DNA of 64,000 bases, from positions 3,534,001-3,598,000 of the forward strand of contig CM074133.1 of NCBI GenBank assembly GCA_037178625.1. The letters run 5' to 3'. The position numbers and the translations under genes were made by a program. Below are positions 21,088-31,131 of this stretch, piece by piece. Each line of letters opens with the position of its first letter. Within the stretch, counting starts at the first letter, position 1. The notes under the pieces were generated by a model, which saw only the letters and a program-made list of their open reading frames with translations, had not been told where the DNA came from and ran no database searches. Source of the stretch: Skeletonema tropicum (taxonomy: Eukaryota > Bacillariophyta > Thalassiosirophyceae > Thalassiosirales > Thalassiosiraceae).

Positions 21088-21993
21088 TCAGATGCCTTTT
21101 TCCAAACAAAACCTCTTGAATTTGTCGGCTTCATCCCTCTGAGTACTTCTAGTAGCATCTACAGCTGCCTGGTGTGCACGAAGAGCAGCAGCAAAGTCCT
21201 CTTTGCTTATTTCTCCACGCTTAAATGCGGTCATAAGCATTTTGGTTGAATCATCATCTCCCTGTTTGGCAGCTATGATGTAATGTTTCACTGCTCTATC
21301 AATATTGCCTTTTTTCTCTTCGTGCAATCCAAGAAGGTATCTAGCTTTGGGACGCCCTCCGATAGCAGCCTCTTCCAGGTGGTATAAAAATTTCCCTTCA
21401 TCCTTTTCTACACCATCGCCAGTAATATATATACCTGTCAGTCTAAAATGTGCATCAGCATCTCCCAACTCAGCAGCCTTTGTAAACCAGTCAAATGCTC
21501 TGCTATGCTCCCCCTTCTTTTGTTGTGCAACTCCATGATTGTACATAGCAAGTGGATCATTCGCCTCTGCTCTTTTCAGCGTTAGTTTATCACTTTCTTC
21601 ATCCGTGTCGGGCGTCGGTTCTCGACAGAATGGGCATACAGATAAAGAATTTATTGATGCTAAGCGAGAGGCAACAACACAACCATAGCAAATGAATTTG
21701 CTGCAACACGTCTTGATTACAGACTTCGTTTCATCAAGCGGCATAGGTAAAAAGCAGATCGGACAGTCCCCCATATTTGTGCTTTCTGGCTGTTTGAATA
21801 ATGATTCGTCACGTAATTCAGCCGCTCGTTTCTTGCACGCCTCTTCGTGCTTTGATTCATGTTCTGTTCGACACTCTTCGCTGCAATATCGAACGAGATC
21901 GCAGTTGGCACATTTGGTCAATTTGACGTTATCAACTTCTGCAATGCCACAAGAAGCACAACTTGATGTGTCTACCTCTTTATCTTCTGCCAT
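21088..21993 (-). CDS. MRS copy 9, MYND-RING-Sel1 protein
   Basis: Intact, 301 aa. Start MAEDKEVDTSSC with the conserved GGAGGTAAAACATG context. MYND: CASCG...KCANC...YCSEEC...HEEAC. RING-like: CPICFLPMP...TCCSKFICYGC...CPFCRE. Sel1-like repeats follow (AFDWFTKAAELGDADAHFRL, HLEEAAIGG, AVKHYIIAAKQGDDDSTKML, then LRAHQAAVDATRS). All zinc ligands are present, so the folds should form. One of the best preserved members of its group. The flanks are box A upstream and the MRS 3'-flank repeat downstream. Role inferred only in outline: protein interaction, possibly ubiquitin ligase or adaptor. Confidence 0.88.
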   Translation of the reverse strand: MAEDKEVDTSSCASCGIAEVDNVKLTKCANCDLVRYCSEECRTEHESKHEEACKKRAAELRDESLFKQPESTNMGDCPICFLPMPLDETKSVIKTCCSKFICYGCVVASRLASINSLSVCPFCREPTPDTDEESDKLTLKRAEANDPLAMYNHGVAQQKKGEHSRAFDWFTKAAELGDADAHFRLTGIYITGDGVEKDEGKFLYHLEEAAIGGRPKARYLLGLHEEKKGNIDRAVKHYIIAAKQGDDDSTKMLMTAFKRGEISKEDFAAALRAHQAAVDATRSTQRDEADKFKRFCLEKGI

Positions 21994-22187
21994 GTTTTAC
22001 CTCCCGTGCCAAAATAATACATTACTGATTTATCGGTCTCGTTGCGCTCTCAAGCTATTGCCTCAATGTCAAGCTATTACCTCAATGTGTATTAGGATAA
22101 TAATTACTCTTCAATGCAAATGCGATGCGGCAAGAGTATTCCGAGAAATCGTGAAGGCGGAAATTATTTGGAAATTGACGAGTCAGC

Positions 22188-22214
22188 GCGCCAGAAAAGA
22201 ATGTCACACCGTGA
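22188..22214 (-). promoter_or_regulatory. Upstream box A of MRS copy 9
   Basis: GCGCCAGAAAAGAATGTCAC then ACCGTGA, a slightly shortened form, 195 bp before the ATG at 21993. Confidence 0.55.
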
Positions 22215-22435
22215 CTGGAGGAACATCTACATCATCAACATGGCGGCGAGCGGGGTCGCGTCGACAACAGCAATTCCCTATCAAATAAAGTCCCGAGCTG
22301 CCGAATGTGCATGTAGTCTCATAATCCGACCTATCTCTCCCCTATCTATCCCTAACAAGTGAAGAAAATCCCCGTGCTGCTGAACGTTTGAAAGCGCATT
22401 GCCATTGCCATTGCCATTGCCTCAAATAATCCGGC

Positions 22436-23850
22436 CTATTTCTTCTCATTCTCATCAGACACAGAAACGCAAGAACGCTGACGAAGATCACTTCCCTTGC
22501 GAAAATCTGCCATCAAATCTCGATTGCTTTTGTAGTCTTTCAAAAGTAGCCCGTCACCGCTTCCGTCAACTTCATCGCTGACCATCTTCTTCAATTCTTC
22601 TTCGGTGAACCTCCATCCTCCGTGCTTCGTCTTGTTCCATAACTTTGGATTGAACTTCTGCCTCGATAGAGGATCCTCATCTTTATCAAGTATATCCTTG
22701 TCCCATCTAATATTTGCCGCAGTATACGTTTTTGTGGGAGCAAATACAGCCTCAATTGTTGCGGGGCACCAAACCAGCATCGTTCCACTTTCACTTTCAC
22801 TCCCATCCTCAACTGCATATTGGTGACAGTATTCTATACGACGGTTGACCATTGAGCTATCCATCACTGGGGGTATTATTGGTTGCCTCTCCCCAGTCCT
22901 ATCTCCATTTCCCTGCTGTTCAAGCTTGTTGCGCTGCTCGACTGCCTTGTCTCTCAAATCTTTACTCATCTCCTGTGAAGATTCATTAATCTTGACGACA
23001 TCTGCAGACAGAGTACCTAAGACTGGCAATGGCTTGCGTTCGGGAAGTGTTACAGGAGACTCTACTGGAATGGATCGCCTGCTTTCTTCTGGAATGATTT
23101 TGTCCTTCAAATGGCTGGCGAGTTGTTCAGCTGAATATTGAACACCATTCTTGCTCCATGGATGATGTAAGTCTTGCCAGCCAAGACCAAGAACACGGAT
23201 ACGAATCTGCTCCTTGATTTCCTCTAGCTTAGCAGTATTGCTTGCGAGATACTCTAGTCCATCATCCACCGCTTCCGCAGTTTTCCAGCATCTCGGCGAG
23301 TGATACATCTCAAAGTAGTACAACTGGTCTATACATGCCACCGATGCTGCCTCCATTTTCTTCTTTTTGAGCAGCTCGATCTTTTTTGCTTTCACCTCCT
23401 CCTGCCGTTTGAGAGAGGCCTGATCCTTCTTCTTCACTTCCTTTGCTTTTCCCATTGCAAACGCAAGTGCCGACTGCAACATTTCTGGCGGTAGATCAAT
23501 GAACGTGCCATTCTTTGGCGGACGTTCATCAGACGAATCATTCTCCTTTGGCTTCTGCTTGCGAACAAGTTCACTTTCGACACGATAAAAATCTCCATTG
23601 CCTGCGCAACAGCTGCAGCATTCGTTCCAGACAGCGTTGTGAATGCCTGCAACTGCTGAGTCAAGCCTGCAAAGGGACCCTCGGCAACATCATTTGTTGC
23701 CCGGCGGCCCAGTGTTGCTTCGTGCATTTCACGAGTGACTTTACCCCAGCTGTTCACCCCATCCATGCTGTCAAGATACTTATGGGTGAGCTTATTTTTA
23801 TCATGCATTTCTTCCAGTATGCACTCTGCTGCAACTTCAGCCATCTTTGC
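22436..23850 (-). pseudogene. Transposase-like C-terminal part, one frameshift
   Basis: Two overlapping frames read as one protein. The upstream part runs from MAEVAAECILEEMHDKNKL through GRRATNDVAEGPFAGLTQQL to AVAQAMEIF; the downstream part continues YRVESELVRKQKPKEND through LPPEMLQSALAFAM, a Lys-rich coiled stretch (about 25% Lys) and MYHSPRCWKT. One missing T in a T run near 23593 accounts for the shift. The TNDVAEGPF..LTQQL pattern resembles the N-x-E-x-x-F region after the catalytic core of several DDE transposases (weak). The C-terminus, with WCPATIEAVFAPTKTYTAANIRWD and GWRFTEEELKKMV, looks like a small chromo/Tudor-type barrel (inference). No catalytic part is seen upstream, so this is probably a truncated transposon protein. 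Family not named with confidence. Confidence 0.55.
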
Positions 23851-23939
23851 AACGAGTTCATCAGTAAGTACTTATGATCATAAATCTGGACCCGATAAGA
23901 AACAATAGCAGGAATAACGTTCTTTCATTCATCTACCTT

Positions 23940-24920
23940 GCATGGATCAATTGGTGCCGAGCATGGGATTTGAGTGATTCAGCGGACGAAGCCTTGAAAG
24001 CTTCATCCAAGTCTTTATGTTGGTAAAAAGTCAAAAATCCTTTCAAAGTCGAGGCCAAGCGGCTAACGAGCGAACCATTTTTGTCCTCTTGAGCACCGAT
24101 GATGTTGATGTTACGTTTCTTTTGCTCGGTACGCTCAGGCCTCGCTCAGGCTCAGCAAAATAGTGTTCAGACTCCATCATTATCATCTTACGCGCATGTT
24201 GCTTGAGGAGACTCGTACAGGGAATAATGCCTGATAGTGATGTTGATATATATAATGCAGAGGTTGTGATTAGGATACGGGATGCATGCTAGAGCAGAGA
24301 AGAAGAAGAGCAGTGATCAAGCGCAGTAACAGTATCACAATTACCCGTGCCCGTTCCAATCGCAACAATGTTTGTGTAGGATGAGTCCTTGACAAGTGCT
24401 GTACCATACGGCCCAAGAAGATAGATGTAAATCTTTTGACGTTTATCCTGGTTCTTGAGTTTTGCCCACAGAGATTCAGTCCAACTCCCATCGCTAAATA
24501 CCTCAATGTAGAACTCAACTTCATTCGAGTCTGGGTCGGATGCATTTGAGACGGGATGCCTTGTCCTATCAATGGACTCAACTCGTAAAAATGCACTGAA
24601 TACATAGTTTTGAAGTTGTTCAGAAAAAGTATAAGTGTGAGTGACCAACAACAACAAAAGCTACACGAGCATGAGCATTCGATGATTTGTCTCAGCGACA
24701 ACTTACTACTGTCCAAGTTGAAACTGGAAAAAAGATGGTCGTTTCATCTTGAGAATGTGCATCTTGGATCCATCTTGCTCCTCGATCGTGGTGAAAGAGG
24801 TCACTCTTGTCTTGAACCTTTTGATACGAAACAGTGCGCAGTGGCGAAGGAGACCATGTTTGTCAACGCCAAGCGCAATGAGTTCGCAAAACTCTCTGTA
24901 GCATCAAACATAAGATCAAG
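23940..24920 (-). pseudogene. FRE-type ferric reductase, broken gene
   Basis: FAD- and NAD(P)-binding half of a ferric reductase/NADPH oxidase. Exon pieces: about 24707-24920 (ALGVDKHGLLRHCALFRIKR, then RPSFFQFQLGQ), 24345-24595 (FLRVESIDRTRHPVS, LLGPYGTALVKDSSYTN, AIGTGTG) and 24230 downward (IIPCTSLLKQHARKMIMM). Two introns fit well: 24596-24706 (GTAAGT donor, rejoining LGQY-AFLRVES) and 24231-24344 (rejoining GTGTG-IIPCTSL). A frameshift in a CTGAGC-rich stretch near 24165 is followed by RNINIIGAQEDKNGSLVSRL and FYQHKDLDEAFKA, which I assign to the same gene with less certainty. Members reduce Fe(III) at the cell surface. The membrane/heme half is missing or scattered upstream (25270-25475), so the copy looks dead. 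Confidence 0.6.
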
Positions 24921-25129
24921 CATTTGCTTATATTGTCGGTCGGCTCTCGCGTTCTTTGCGTGTTACATGATCATGAGGATGAGAGATTGTACGCAAGCGT
25001 GAGGCAGGCATCATCGTAATGAGTACTTCATTGACGCAGCTGCCAATTCACCATGTTAGATCATACGAACACCCAATCTACAAAAGAGAAGATAGAGACG
25101 AATGTCAAGCTTTAGGTGCATCTTGCAAA

Positions 25130-25475
25130 GAAACAGTATCATTGGATAGCTTGAGATGGGGTGGGAAAGGACAATGACAAGCATACTCTATTGCCCACCT
25201 TGCTTGAAATGGGATGAAAAGGAGAGAGATTTATCAATGATTGATGATACATCATGCAATTTGCCACGAACAACCCAAAGACAAGGCCTCCTGCTCCTAG
25301 AATGTCATATTCTGACGAAGTAATTTTTGTAATTTCGCGCAGGCATAGAAGTAGTGCCCAGTGCACCCGATGACGAAGTGAAGATGAGTAAAGTGGTAGA
25401 CTGGAAGATCTGTACGCCAAGATAGAACATGACGGTCTCTTCATACTGTATGATTGCATCTATCTCGATCATAGA
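25130..25475 (-). pseudogene. Possible membrane-domain debris of the ferric reductase
   Basis: The minus strand reads QYEETVMFYLGVQIFQSTTL followed by LIFTSS, then in another frame LGAGGLVFGLFVANCMMYHQ. Hydrophobic content and position upstream of the FAD/NAD fragments suggest remains of the transmembrane part, but no paired heme histidines can be placed. Low confidence. Confidence 0.3.
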
Positions 25476-25499
25476 TCCAGAAAATCTAGAGCCACCGAA

Positions 25500-25850
25500 G
25501 TGAGAGTGGTGCTTCTACCAGCAGATTCATCGGCATAGCAAGTAGTATGTGCCTTGAATTGTCGTCGTGTACTGTAAACAAATGAGTTGCTGTCGACTGT
25601 GAATTTTAGTGCTGGATAGTAAGCTGTAGCGCACATGGTCTTGACTTAAATGTAAGACAATTATCCTAACCTATACTCTAATTTACAACCTTCTTCTCTA
25701 GCAGCCCTCAAGTTGATATTTGTGAGAGTGTAAATGTTATGTCACTAACTGTTACAATATCAATATCATTTCTCGTCCCTCACGATATCAGTTTCTATTC
25801 ATCAAGCAATCGCACATTGCATGATGTACCCCTTGAACTCAACGTGTATG
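25500..25850. repeat. MRS 3'-flank repeat behind copy 10
   Basis: Shares ACTGTAAACAAATGAGTTGC, CAATTATCCTAACC-type and TTTCTATTCATCAAGC words with the blocks at 9050, 14665, 18590 and 20755. It begins directly after the stop codon of copy 10. Confidence 0.7.
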
Positions 25851-25863
25851 ATACATACATATT

Positions 25864-26787
25864 TTAGACTCTTTCCAACAAACTCATCCTTTCAAACTCG
25901 TCGGCTGCATCCCTTAGCGAACTCTTGGTTGCATCTACAGCAGCCTGGTGTGCACGAAGGGTAGCAGATAGGGTATCTTTTCCCACTAATCCGTCCTTGA
26001 ATGCTTTCATCAGCACTTTGATTGAATCATCATATCCCTGTGCCGCAGCGATGACCCAATGTTTCACTGCTTTCTCAACATTATCGTTAATGTACGACTC
26101 GTAACATCCGAGGTTGTGCCTAGCTGTGGGGTGCCCTCCAATAGCTGCCTCTTCCAGATGATGCACTTCCTTCTCCCTGTCCTTCTCAACGCCATCCCCA
26201 TGATGATACATGATCGCCAGTTTATAGTGCGCTTCCGCATTTCCCAATTCAGCAGCCTTTGTAATATACTCAAATCCGCTTTTGTAGTCTCCCTTGTTAC
26301 ATCGTTTTACTCCTTCTCGGCGCAATTCAACTGGATCATTCGCCTTTATTCTTATCATCCTTTGTTTATCACTTTGTTCTTCTGTGATGGGTATAAGTTC
26401 TCGACAGAATGGGCATGATGGGTTCAATGATTCTTCCATCACACGCTTCTGGTAAGCACATGCTTCATTTTCTCGCATCTTATTGGCAAGTACACAGCCG
26501 TTGCAAATCTCTTTGCTGCAACATCCATAAATGGAAGATTTCGTAATATCAAGCGGCAGAGGGATCATGCAGATTGGGCAGTCCCCGTCATGCCTGCTTG
26601 CTGGCAGTTTGAATAATAATTCATCTCGTAATTCAGCCACCCGCTTCTTGCACGCATCTTCATGATGTGATTTATGATCTGTTAGACACTCATCACTGCA
26701 GTATCTGACGAGATCGCAGTTGGTGCATTTCGTCAATCCGACGTCATCAACTTCTGCGACACCGCATGATGCACAGCACAAAACCAT
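25864..26787 (-). CDS. MRS copy 10, MYND-RING-Sel1 protein with shifted start
   Basis: Open frame of 307 aa from MVLCCASCG. Relatives start eight or so codons earlier (MSEDND.MLCC); here that ATG has become GTA (sense AACGTAAGCGAAGAT), so translation must begin at the internal Met right before the MYND finger. MYND: CCASCG...KCTNC...YCSDEC...HEDAC. RING-like: CPICMIPLP...GCCSKEICNGC with a longer loop to CPFCRE. Sel1-like repeats follow (YITKAAELGNAEAHYKL, HLEEAAIGGHPTARHNL, AVKHWVIAAAQGYDDSIKVL). All zinc ligands are kept. Closest to copy 8 in the Sel1 part. Upstream box A is not complete (a trace near 27371). Confidence 0.78.
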   Translation of the reverse strand: MVLCCASCGVAEVDDVGLTKCTNCDLVRYCSDECLTDHKSHHEDACKKRVAELRDELLFKLPASRHDGDCPICMIPLPLDITKSSIYGCCSKEICNGCVLANKMRENEACAYQKRVMEESLNPSCPFCRELIPITEEQSDKQRMIRIKANDPVELRREGVKRCNKGDYKSGFEYITKAAELGNAEAHYKLAIMYHHGDGVEKDREKEVHHLEEAAIGGHPTARHNLGCYESYINDNVEKAVKHWVIAAAQGYDDSIKVLMKAFKDGLVGKDTLSATLRAHQAAVDATKSSLRDAADEFERMSLLERV

Positions 26788-26932
26788 GCCGCTATCTTCG
26801 CTTACGTTTTACCAGGGTGCCAAAGTGATGAATGATTAAATTAGTTGCGCTCTCAAGCTATTGCCTCAATGTCGGGACGAGCTTGGGATAATTTATGACT
26901 ATAATTTGGACTTTCGTACTCCTACCAGCTGC

Positions 26933-27215
26933 GCGCTACAGGGGTCAAAAAAGGTGTCTAACACCTCTTCGCTACGTACACAAAATTGTAGGAATTGGTA
27001 CACACCCAAAAAATGCTTCCCGCATTTTGTGGAGGAGAGAGAATAAGCCTGCAAAGTTTTTCTACGTACACGTACTACGATTCCTACAGTAGCTACTCCT
27101 ACCAAATTCGGGCGGGAAGATGACTTTTTCACTGTCACATCAGAAAATGCTAGCTGTTCGCTCAATATCGTTAGACACTTTTTCTGTAATTCACGTTTTT
27201 TGACCCCTGTAGCGC
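26933..27215. mobile_element. 283-bp MITE with GCGCTACAGGGGTCAAAAAA ends
   Basis: The left end reads GCGCTACAGGGGTCAAAAAA at 26933 and the right end is its exact complement ending at 27215. Further inward GTGTCTAACNNC words are also inverted. No ORF. The target duplication is not clear. Confidence 0.75.
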
Positions 27216-29173
27216 GGGGGTGCAAAAGAATAAGATACATGAAGTCGACGCATCGACTTGACGCATGGCGCGTCGACTAGCATGTGTCTGATATTCTGTG
27301 CTATGGTAAAGACTTGTCACACATACATATCACTGGTATTCACATGTTCTGAGAATGTATGACAGCGGCAGCGCGCCAGAAAAGATCATCTACTACTTAT
27401 TCCATTGAAATGAATTTTTTGCGTCGCTCGGCGCGCCATTCGTCGCATAGCACACTTTGCGACGCAAAAAAGAGCTGTGCACCATGAGGCCTCCCACCCT
27501 ACTACCCTCATTACACAATTAAATGTCGACATTCCAAAGTACTAATGTAGTTACTAGACCATTTTTTGACGCTGAATTCAATGGTTCAATCGGCGGCTCG
27601 CCATATTCAGCAATAAGAGACGTTTGACCGCCACAATAACGGTGGTGATTTTCACCCCCTTCCGCCCAGAGCACATGTAGCCAGTAGCACGAAGGCGTCG
27701 TTGCGGTCCATTAAACGGCAAAAAAGTTTGTATTGGCGACCAATATTATATATATGGACGGAATATGCGCTAATTAACCGGGTGTGGGTCTCATGCAATG
27801 CCTATCCAACATATCAAATCTATGTCGTCGATTAAGAAAGATTTCCACAATTTATCTCAGTCAATAGTGGTATATATCTGACACAATACATGTTGAAACC
27901 ACACCATGGATCATAGAGGTCTTGTCTACTATATGATAATCAAAGTTGATAAGCTGGACTGCTTCATATTACCACAGTGACTACTGCAACTCTCGGTTTC
28001 CTGGAATACTACTGATTGTGGGTTATGAGAAGCCGGCCCACCAGCAGTCGCCTGCACGAGTGTTGTGGCATGATATTAACGTCTTCTCCATGTACAATTG
28101 GGACCTTTCACCTCATTAAATCATCAGCCATCTATTGTGCGCCTTTTGCTGTGGTTGGGGACAAACGTTATAACTGTTATCAGTGGCAAGTCTCATGAAA
28201 GAGAGGCCGGATGATCGACATAAAACTCCATGATGGCGTAGATGTTGCGTGTAAATAATAAATCCGAGTAAACTGAACAAGTATCGTAGCATTGGAAGGA
28301 GTTATTAATGATATGCTACTATTATGCTGTCTAAATTACATAAACATGAGCATCTTATGGCATGCCCGGTACGCGGTATGTGCAGACATTCATGTGTGTG
28401 TGCGTCACCCGCAATTATCATCAAAACTACTTTGAATTGGACGCGGCAGCTTACATAATTGGAATCAGCGTGAAAAATTGGGTTAGGGAGAGTCTTCTTA
28501 GTGTTGTGGAGGGTGTATGGGATAGATAATGCTTTGGTTTGCCATCGGATTTGTCATGTCAGATGCACTTTTTCAAGATTTTTTTAGTGTTTGTGCGTGA
28601 TTACAGCAAATATCGAAGCAGTTGAACGGAGCACCACCACAAAATGCTGAAGATGTATTCCAAACGATATAAGTAGAAAGTTATTAGTCTTTCAGCTTAA
28701 AGCATCGGCATATTATTGGCCAATATTGGCGTAGTAATGCCAGATTTTCTGCGTCACGACAAGATTTGGCTGGTTGTTGGGGTGAAATGTACTAGCAAAT
28801 CCCTGTCGAAGAAGCAACCATTTACACTCTCACATCATTTCGGAGCACATGGAGGGGATTTCCACTTGCACTTGTTCTTTCAGATCCGCCCCAAGGCTTG
28901 GGAACGAGCAGCCCATAGCGCTGCATTTTCGGCTCCATTCTCATTCTTATAACAAATGAAAGCCAAAACATGATTGATATTAGAGATATGTTGTTGATAT
29001 AGGAGAGTTGCATCCGTCGAAATCAAGTTACAATGATGATATTGGCATAAGGAGACACCATTTCCATACCTGATTCTCGTTTGTATCATCATTGATCATT
29101 GCCCCGCTTCATTCCGCAGTCAGAGAGAGGGAACTGATGTATGATTGCATCAATCTCGAACATAGGCCCCGGA
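27216..29173. other. Gene-poor stretch of about 2 kb
   Basis: No supported gene on either strand. It includes a hairpin (27415-27471), small palindromes around GTCGACGCATCGAC near 27244, and a short word of the box A type (GCGCGCCAGAAAAGA, 27371). The last 30 bases before 29174 match the MRS copy 4 3' flank. Confidence 0.45.
27415..27471. repeat. Perfect 13-bp inverted repeat
   Basis: TTTTTTGCGTCGC and GCGACGCAAAAAA separated by 31 bases containing GGCGCGCC. May form a hairpin; the terminal T/A runs resemble small MITE ends, but no wider element is seen. Confidence 0.6.
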
Positions 29174-30051
29174 TTATTCTTCGGCTGCCTCCCTCTGCGG
29201 ACTCTTCATTGCATCTACAGCGGCCTGGTGTGCACGAAGAGAAGCAGCAAGGTCCTCTTTGCTAACAAATCCTATCTTGAATGCATCCATCAGTACTTCG
29301 ATTGATTTATCACATCCTTGAGTGGCGGCAATGATCCAATGTTTCATTGCTTTCTCAACATCACCATTGTCATCTTCATATTTTCCAAGAAGGCATCTTG
29401 CTATGGGATGCCCGCCCATAGCAGCCTCTTCCAGATGATACGTTGCCTTCCTCCTGTCCTGCTCAACACCTTCCACAATCCTGCCAGTTTAAAATGCGCT
29501 TCAATATTTCCTAATTCGGCAGCCTTTGTCCAATACTCAAATGCCCTACTGAAATTTCCGTTGTTGCGTTCGTCGTCTCCTACTGAGACCATTGCTTGTG
29601 GGTCATTCGCGTCTACTCTTTTCATCAGAAGTTTCTCATATTCCTCCTTTGTTGAGGGAAAAGGTTTTCGACAGAATGGACATCGTTGCTCTTGAGAATC
29701 AGATATCGCACGCGTCGTACTGGCGTGAAAACAGCCGTTGCAAATCATTGTACCGCAGCACGATATGAAAGTAGATTTCTTTAGATCAAGCAGCAAAGGC
29801 AACATACAGATCGGGCAGTCCCCGACATGCGTACTTTCTGGTTGTTTGAATAATAATTCATCACGTAATTCGGCCGCTCGATTTCGGCACGCTTCCTCGT
29901 GCTCAGATTTATGATCCCTCTCACAGTCATCGCTGCAATATCTGACGAGATCGCATTCATCACAATTCTTCAATTTAATGTCATCAACTTCTGCGATGCC
30001 GCACGAAGCACAACAACTTGATGATGTGTCCGCATCAATCACTTTGCTCAT
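29174..30051 (-). pseudogene. MRS copy 11, frameshifted by about 10 bp lost
   Basis: Start MSKVIDADTSSSCCASCG with the GGTTCAAAATG context shared with copy 4. Complete MYND and RING-like fingers (CPICMLPLL...SCCGTMICNGC...CPFCRK). In the second Sel1-like repeat, at about 29481, the bases between GGATTGT and GGAAGGTG are missing; relatives have ten more (LYQYGEGVE), so the frame shifts. The C-terminal part is intact in the other frame (EGVEQDRRKATYHLEEAAMG to SPQREAAEE). One single lesion, so recent. Confidence 0.88.
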
Positions 30052-30230
30052 TTTGAACCAACCCGTCCCTTCTAATGATAATGTAATGATCGATAAATAG
30101 TCAATAGTCAACGCTGAAGGATATGCCACTTAAACAGCACCACCACAAGAGAAGTAAGAGGGTAGGGTGTTGGTCTGGTGTTGGTTGTTGAAAAGCAGAC
30201 AGCAGAAGATGATAGAATAGGGCTACAACA

Positions 30231-30438
30231 CCGGGATAGTGGGCGCTTTTGGTACTCTTTGCGGGCGGAGCCCACATGGGCCCAACAACTGCGGGTTACG
30301 GGCATAAATCAGCTAAATATAGCCGTAAAATAACAAAATATACCCTAAAAATGACCATAAATCTCCTATCAACTATCAAGCCTCTCCTCGCTCAGGCTAG
30401 AGACTATTGTGGGCACACCCGTGCGCCCTCTAACCCGG
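30231..30438. mobile_element. 208-bp MITE, CCGGGATAGTGGGCGC family, copy 1
   Basis: Begins CCGGGATAGTGGGCGC and ends GCGCCCTCTAACCCGG. The inner subterminal part GTGGGCACACCCGTGCGCCC pairs with GCGGAGCCCACATGGGCCCA. The body shares GCCTCTCCT..ATCAAGCC-type words (inverted) with the copy at 39704-39902. No ORF. Confidence 0.75.
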
Positions 30439-30714
30439 TACGGTAGGCCTATTATGTTGACTCCTAAAAAAGAGATATTGTACAGAAGACCATTGAGCCG
30501 CTCAGGATTGAGATGGGCATCCTCACAACTATTGAATCTGGCCTGGCCACGTGGAAGGTTGAACCTGCTGGATAGGTAGGAACGAACCTTGAACCGCCGA
30601 TCTTCGGGAACCCTCCACTAAGCAAGGAAGTTGTCAATCAATCACATCATTCGTTCCCATCTATCCAACTTCTTTCACCCTGTCATACTTTTACAAACGA
30701 AACCAATCCTTATC

Positions 30715-31131
30715 ATGTTCCCCAAAGCTCTTTCTCTCGCTCTTCTTGCCGTCTCCGCCCAAGGATTCGCGCCAATCACATCCAACGCCGCCACAAGAGG
30801 AATGCAGCAGTCCTCGACGACCTCCCTTGGATACACCGTCACACTAACCTCCAGTAAAGAAGGATGGGTCGACCAAACAATCGAATGTCCTGAGAACGTG
30901 TTCATCCTCGATGCCGCAGAGCAGCAGGGAGTTAATATTCCGTACAGCTGTCGGGCAGGAGCCTGTTCGTCCTGCGCTAGCGTTCTCATTGATGGAGATA
31001 TTGATCAGTCTGGAAACATCTTCTTGGATGATGATAAAATTGATAAGGGATGGTTGCTATCTTGTATTACATACCCGAGAAGTGATTGCACAATCAAGGT
31101 TGATTGTGAGGATGAATTCTACCAGGGTTAA
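30715..31131 (+). CDS. petF: Plastid-type [2Fe-2S] ferredoxin
   Basis: 138 aa. The start MFPKALSLALLAVSAQGFAP is chosen over an earlier in-frame Met at 30631 because it gives a clean signal peptide followed by the Phe-containing cleavage motif (GFAP) that sends diatom proteins into the plastid; a short transit region follows. The mature domain has the ferredoxin cluster: Cys residues in CRAGACSSC plus a distal Cys in LLSCITYP, with FLDDDKIDKGWLLSC, as in photosynthetic ferredoxins. It carries electrons from photosystem I to NADP reductase and other plastid enzymes. Most diatoms keep petF in the plastid genome; nuclear copies are known in some Thalassiosirales such as T. oceanica. The sequence is divergent from typical PetF (DGDIDQSGNIFLDDD), so a paralogue with another task is possible. 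Confidence 0.88.
   Translation: MFPKALSLALLAVSAQGFAPITSNAATRGMQQSSTTSLGYTVTLTSSKEGWVDQTIECPENVFILDAAEQQGVNIPYSCRAGACSSCASVLIDGDIDQSGNIFLDDDKIDKGWLLSCITYPRSDCTIKVDCEDEFYQG

Noticed and set aside
30631..30714. Longer N-terminus for the ferredoxin
   Set aside because: Starting at 30631 would hide the signal peptide behind 28 residues; the Met at 30715 gives a standard plastid presequence.
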